Part shown: positions 6,925 through 7,864 of the stretch, piece after piece | Numbering within the stretch: the first letter of the stretch is position 1 | Layout of the letters: every line of letters starts with the position of its first letter | NCBI GenBank assembly: GCA_902797015.1 | Contig: CADBRG010000273.1 | Span: forward strand, 1-7,864 | Source: an uncultured Lachnospiraceae bacterium | Lineage (GTDB): Bacteria > Bacillota > Clostridia > Lachnospirales > Lachnospiraceae | Direction: 5' to 3' | Length of the DNA stretch: 7,864 bases | Translations under genes and position numbers: made by a program | The notes under the pieces: model-generated | The model's input: the letters and a program-made list of their open reading frames with translations, nothing else | Databases searched by the model: none | What the model was told of the DNA's origin: nothing

Positions 6925-7833
6925 ATGAGTCGGCTAAAAATATTCAGTCTGGGCCTTTTGATCATCGGTGTTATCATCTGCCTGATCGGCCTGGCAAGAA
7001 CCTATTTTCACAACGATGCGACACCTCCTGTCATTACGATGGAGGAAGATACGATCGCCATCAGTGTCAGCGATGACGAATCTGCCATCCTGCAGGGCGT
7101 CACAGCTGCAGACGAGAAGGACGGGGATGTGACAGACCGGATCGTTGTTTCGAGCCTGACACCGTTTGTCGGCGATGAGCAGGCAGAGCGGATCGCTGTC
7201 ATCGCAGCATTTGACAGCTCAAATAATATCGCCTTTGCAAAACGCTCGGTCACATATTCAGATTATCAGCCGATGAAATTTTCTTTAAGTCAGCCATTGC
7301 GGTTCCCGGTCGGCGACAGGACTTCCGGCGCATGGGTCGATGACAGAGGCGAGTTGCTGCTGCAGGCAACAGACTGCCTGGATGGTGACATCTCCTCTCA
7401 GATACAATATCTGGGTATGGATGCCGTCGACAGCAAAGCTCCGGGTGTCTATTCTTTTACCGTTCACGTCAGCAACAGTGCGGGAGATGTGGAAGAATTC
7501 CCGCTTTCGGTGGAATACTATGATCCGAAAGAAGCTTCGAATCTGCCGCGGGTAGAGTTAGAAGAATATCTGATCACGATAAACGCCGGTGAGGAACCGG
7601 ATCTGGAAGATCTGATCACAGGCGTCACATTCAGGAACACTGAGCTGGAGATTGGTCCCAGAACGGACCTGGCAGCCGGGACTTTTTATGATGAGCAGGT
7701 CAGCGTGGATGATTCCGACGTGGATTACGACACGCCGGGTGTCTATGAAGCGACCTATCGGGCAGCCTATGCCGGAGATAAGGACGAAGAGGAAGTATCA
7801 GGCACGGTACGCCTGGTCATCATAGTGAGGTAG
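6925..7833 (+). CDS. Membrane-anchored surface protein with Ig-like (DUF5011-like) modules (302 aa)
   Basis: I do not recognise a named gene. An N-terminal anchor (about residues 7-24) is preceded by few charges and followed by an acidic extracellular region made of about three beta-type modules. Module 1 (about 34-110) begins TPPVI and holds DEKDGDVTDRI (DGD at 66-68). Module 2 (about 115-200) has CLDGDISSQI (DGD at 153-155) and APGVYSFTV (from 172). Module 3 (about 207-302) has TPGVYEATY (from 270) but lacks the DGD turn. The DGD-V/I-T/S and PGVY elements are typical of DUF5011 and related bacterial Ig-like/cadherin-like domains in cell-surface proteins. There is no enzyme motif and no LPXTG or second helix at the C-terminus. 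AAGGAAAGG (6909-6917) precedes ATG 6925 by 7 nt. Its place between a CpsB-type phosphatase and the next operon gene suggests a role on the outer face of the polysaccharide machinery, but this is inference. Confidence 0.85.
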   Translation: MSRLKIFSLGLLIIGVIICLIGLARTYFHNDATPPVITMEEDTIAISVSDDESAILQGVTAADEKDGDVTDRIVVSSLTPFVGDEQAERIAVIAAFDSSNNIAFAKRSVTYSDYQPMKFSLSQPLRFPVGDRTSGAWVDDRGELLLQATDCLDGDISSQIQYLGMDAVDSKAPGVYSFTVHVSNSAGDVEEFPLSVEYYDPKEASNLPRVELEEYLITINAGEEPDLEDLITGVTFRNTELEIGPRTDLAAGTFYDEQVSVDDSDVDYDTPGVYEATYRAAYAGDKDEEEVSGTVRLVIIVR

Positions 7834-7842
7834 GTAGAAAAC

Positions 7843-7864
7843 ATGGCAAGAAAACGCGATTTTG
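7843..7864 (+). CDS. Start of the next cluster gene, cut by the right edge
   Basis: ATG at 7843 opens MARKRDF and continues past the window. AGG at 7832-7834 lies eight bases upstream, overlapping the stop of the Ig-like gene, and the gap between the genes is nine bases. A basic N-terminus such as ARKR would suit a membrane protein, but seven residues are too few to assign a family. Confidence 0.6.

Noticed and set aside
7211..7239. TTGACA within the Ig-like gene
   Set aside because: No acceptable -10 hexamer lies 16-18 nt downstream; the A/T-rich AATAAT is only six bases away.

Overview
The window reads as chromosomal DNA of a Gram-positive bacterium of the Clostridia type, possibly Lachnospiraceae. 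This is inferred from purine-rich Shine-Dalgarno sites, a TTG start with a good ribosome site, A/T-rich vegetative promoters in a compact intergenic region, and a PHP-type (CpsB/YwqE) tyrosine phosphatase, a class typical of Gram-positive polysaccharide operons. The species cannot be fixed from this sequence alone.

Layout: (1) positions 1-1046, minus strand: the first 348 codons of a sodium-dependent NSS-family (LeuT fold) transporter whose 3' end lies outside the window. (2) 1047-1449: an A/T-rich divergent promoter region with one good promoter for each direction, a CodY-like box beside the transporter promoter, and a hairpin plus a 16-codon upstream reading frame in front of the plus-strand operon. 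(3) 1450 to the right edge: a co-directional cluster with junctions of 15 nt, a 4-nt overlap, 28 nt, 42 nt and 9 nt. It encodes a half-size ABC exporter, a membrane-anchored metallophosphoesterase, a four-helix membrane nucleotide-sugar 4,6-dehydratase (PglF/WbpM/CapD class), a CpsB-type PHP tyrosine phosphatase, an anchored protein with Ig-like (DUF5011-like) modules, and the first seven codons of a further gene. No terminator is visible inside the cluster, so one transcript starting near 1368 is the simplest model. A near-consensus internal promoter at 5841-5869 could separately drive the phosphatase and later genes.

Working model: this is the upstream edge of a capsule or exopolysaccharide (Wzy-type) locus. 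The dehydratase would supply a 4-keto-6-deoxy UDP-sugar. The CpsB-type phosphatase would oppose a tyrosine kinase of the chain-length complex, probably encoded downstream. The anchored phosphoesterase and the Ig-like protein would act on the outer face of the membrane. The roles of the ABC exporter and the Ig-like protein in this setting are not known and are the most interesting open points. There are no RNA genes, CRISPR arrays, insertion sequences or phage genes that I can support.
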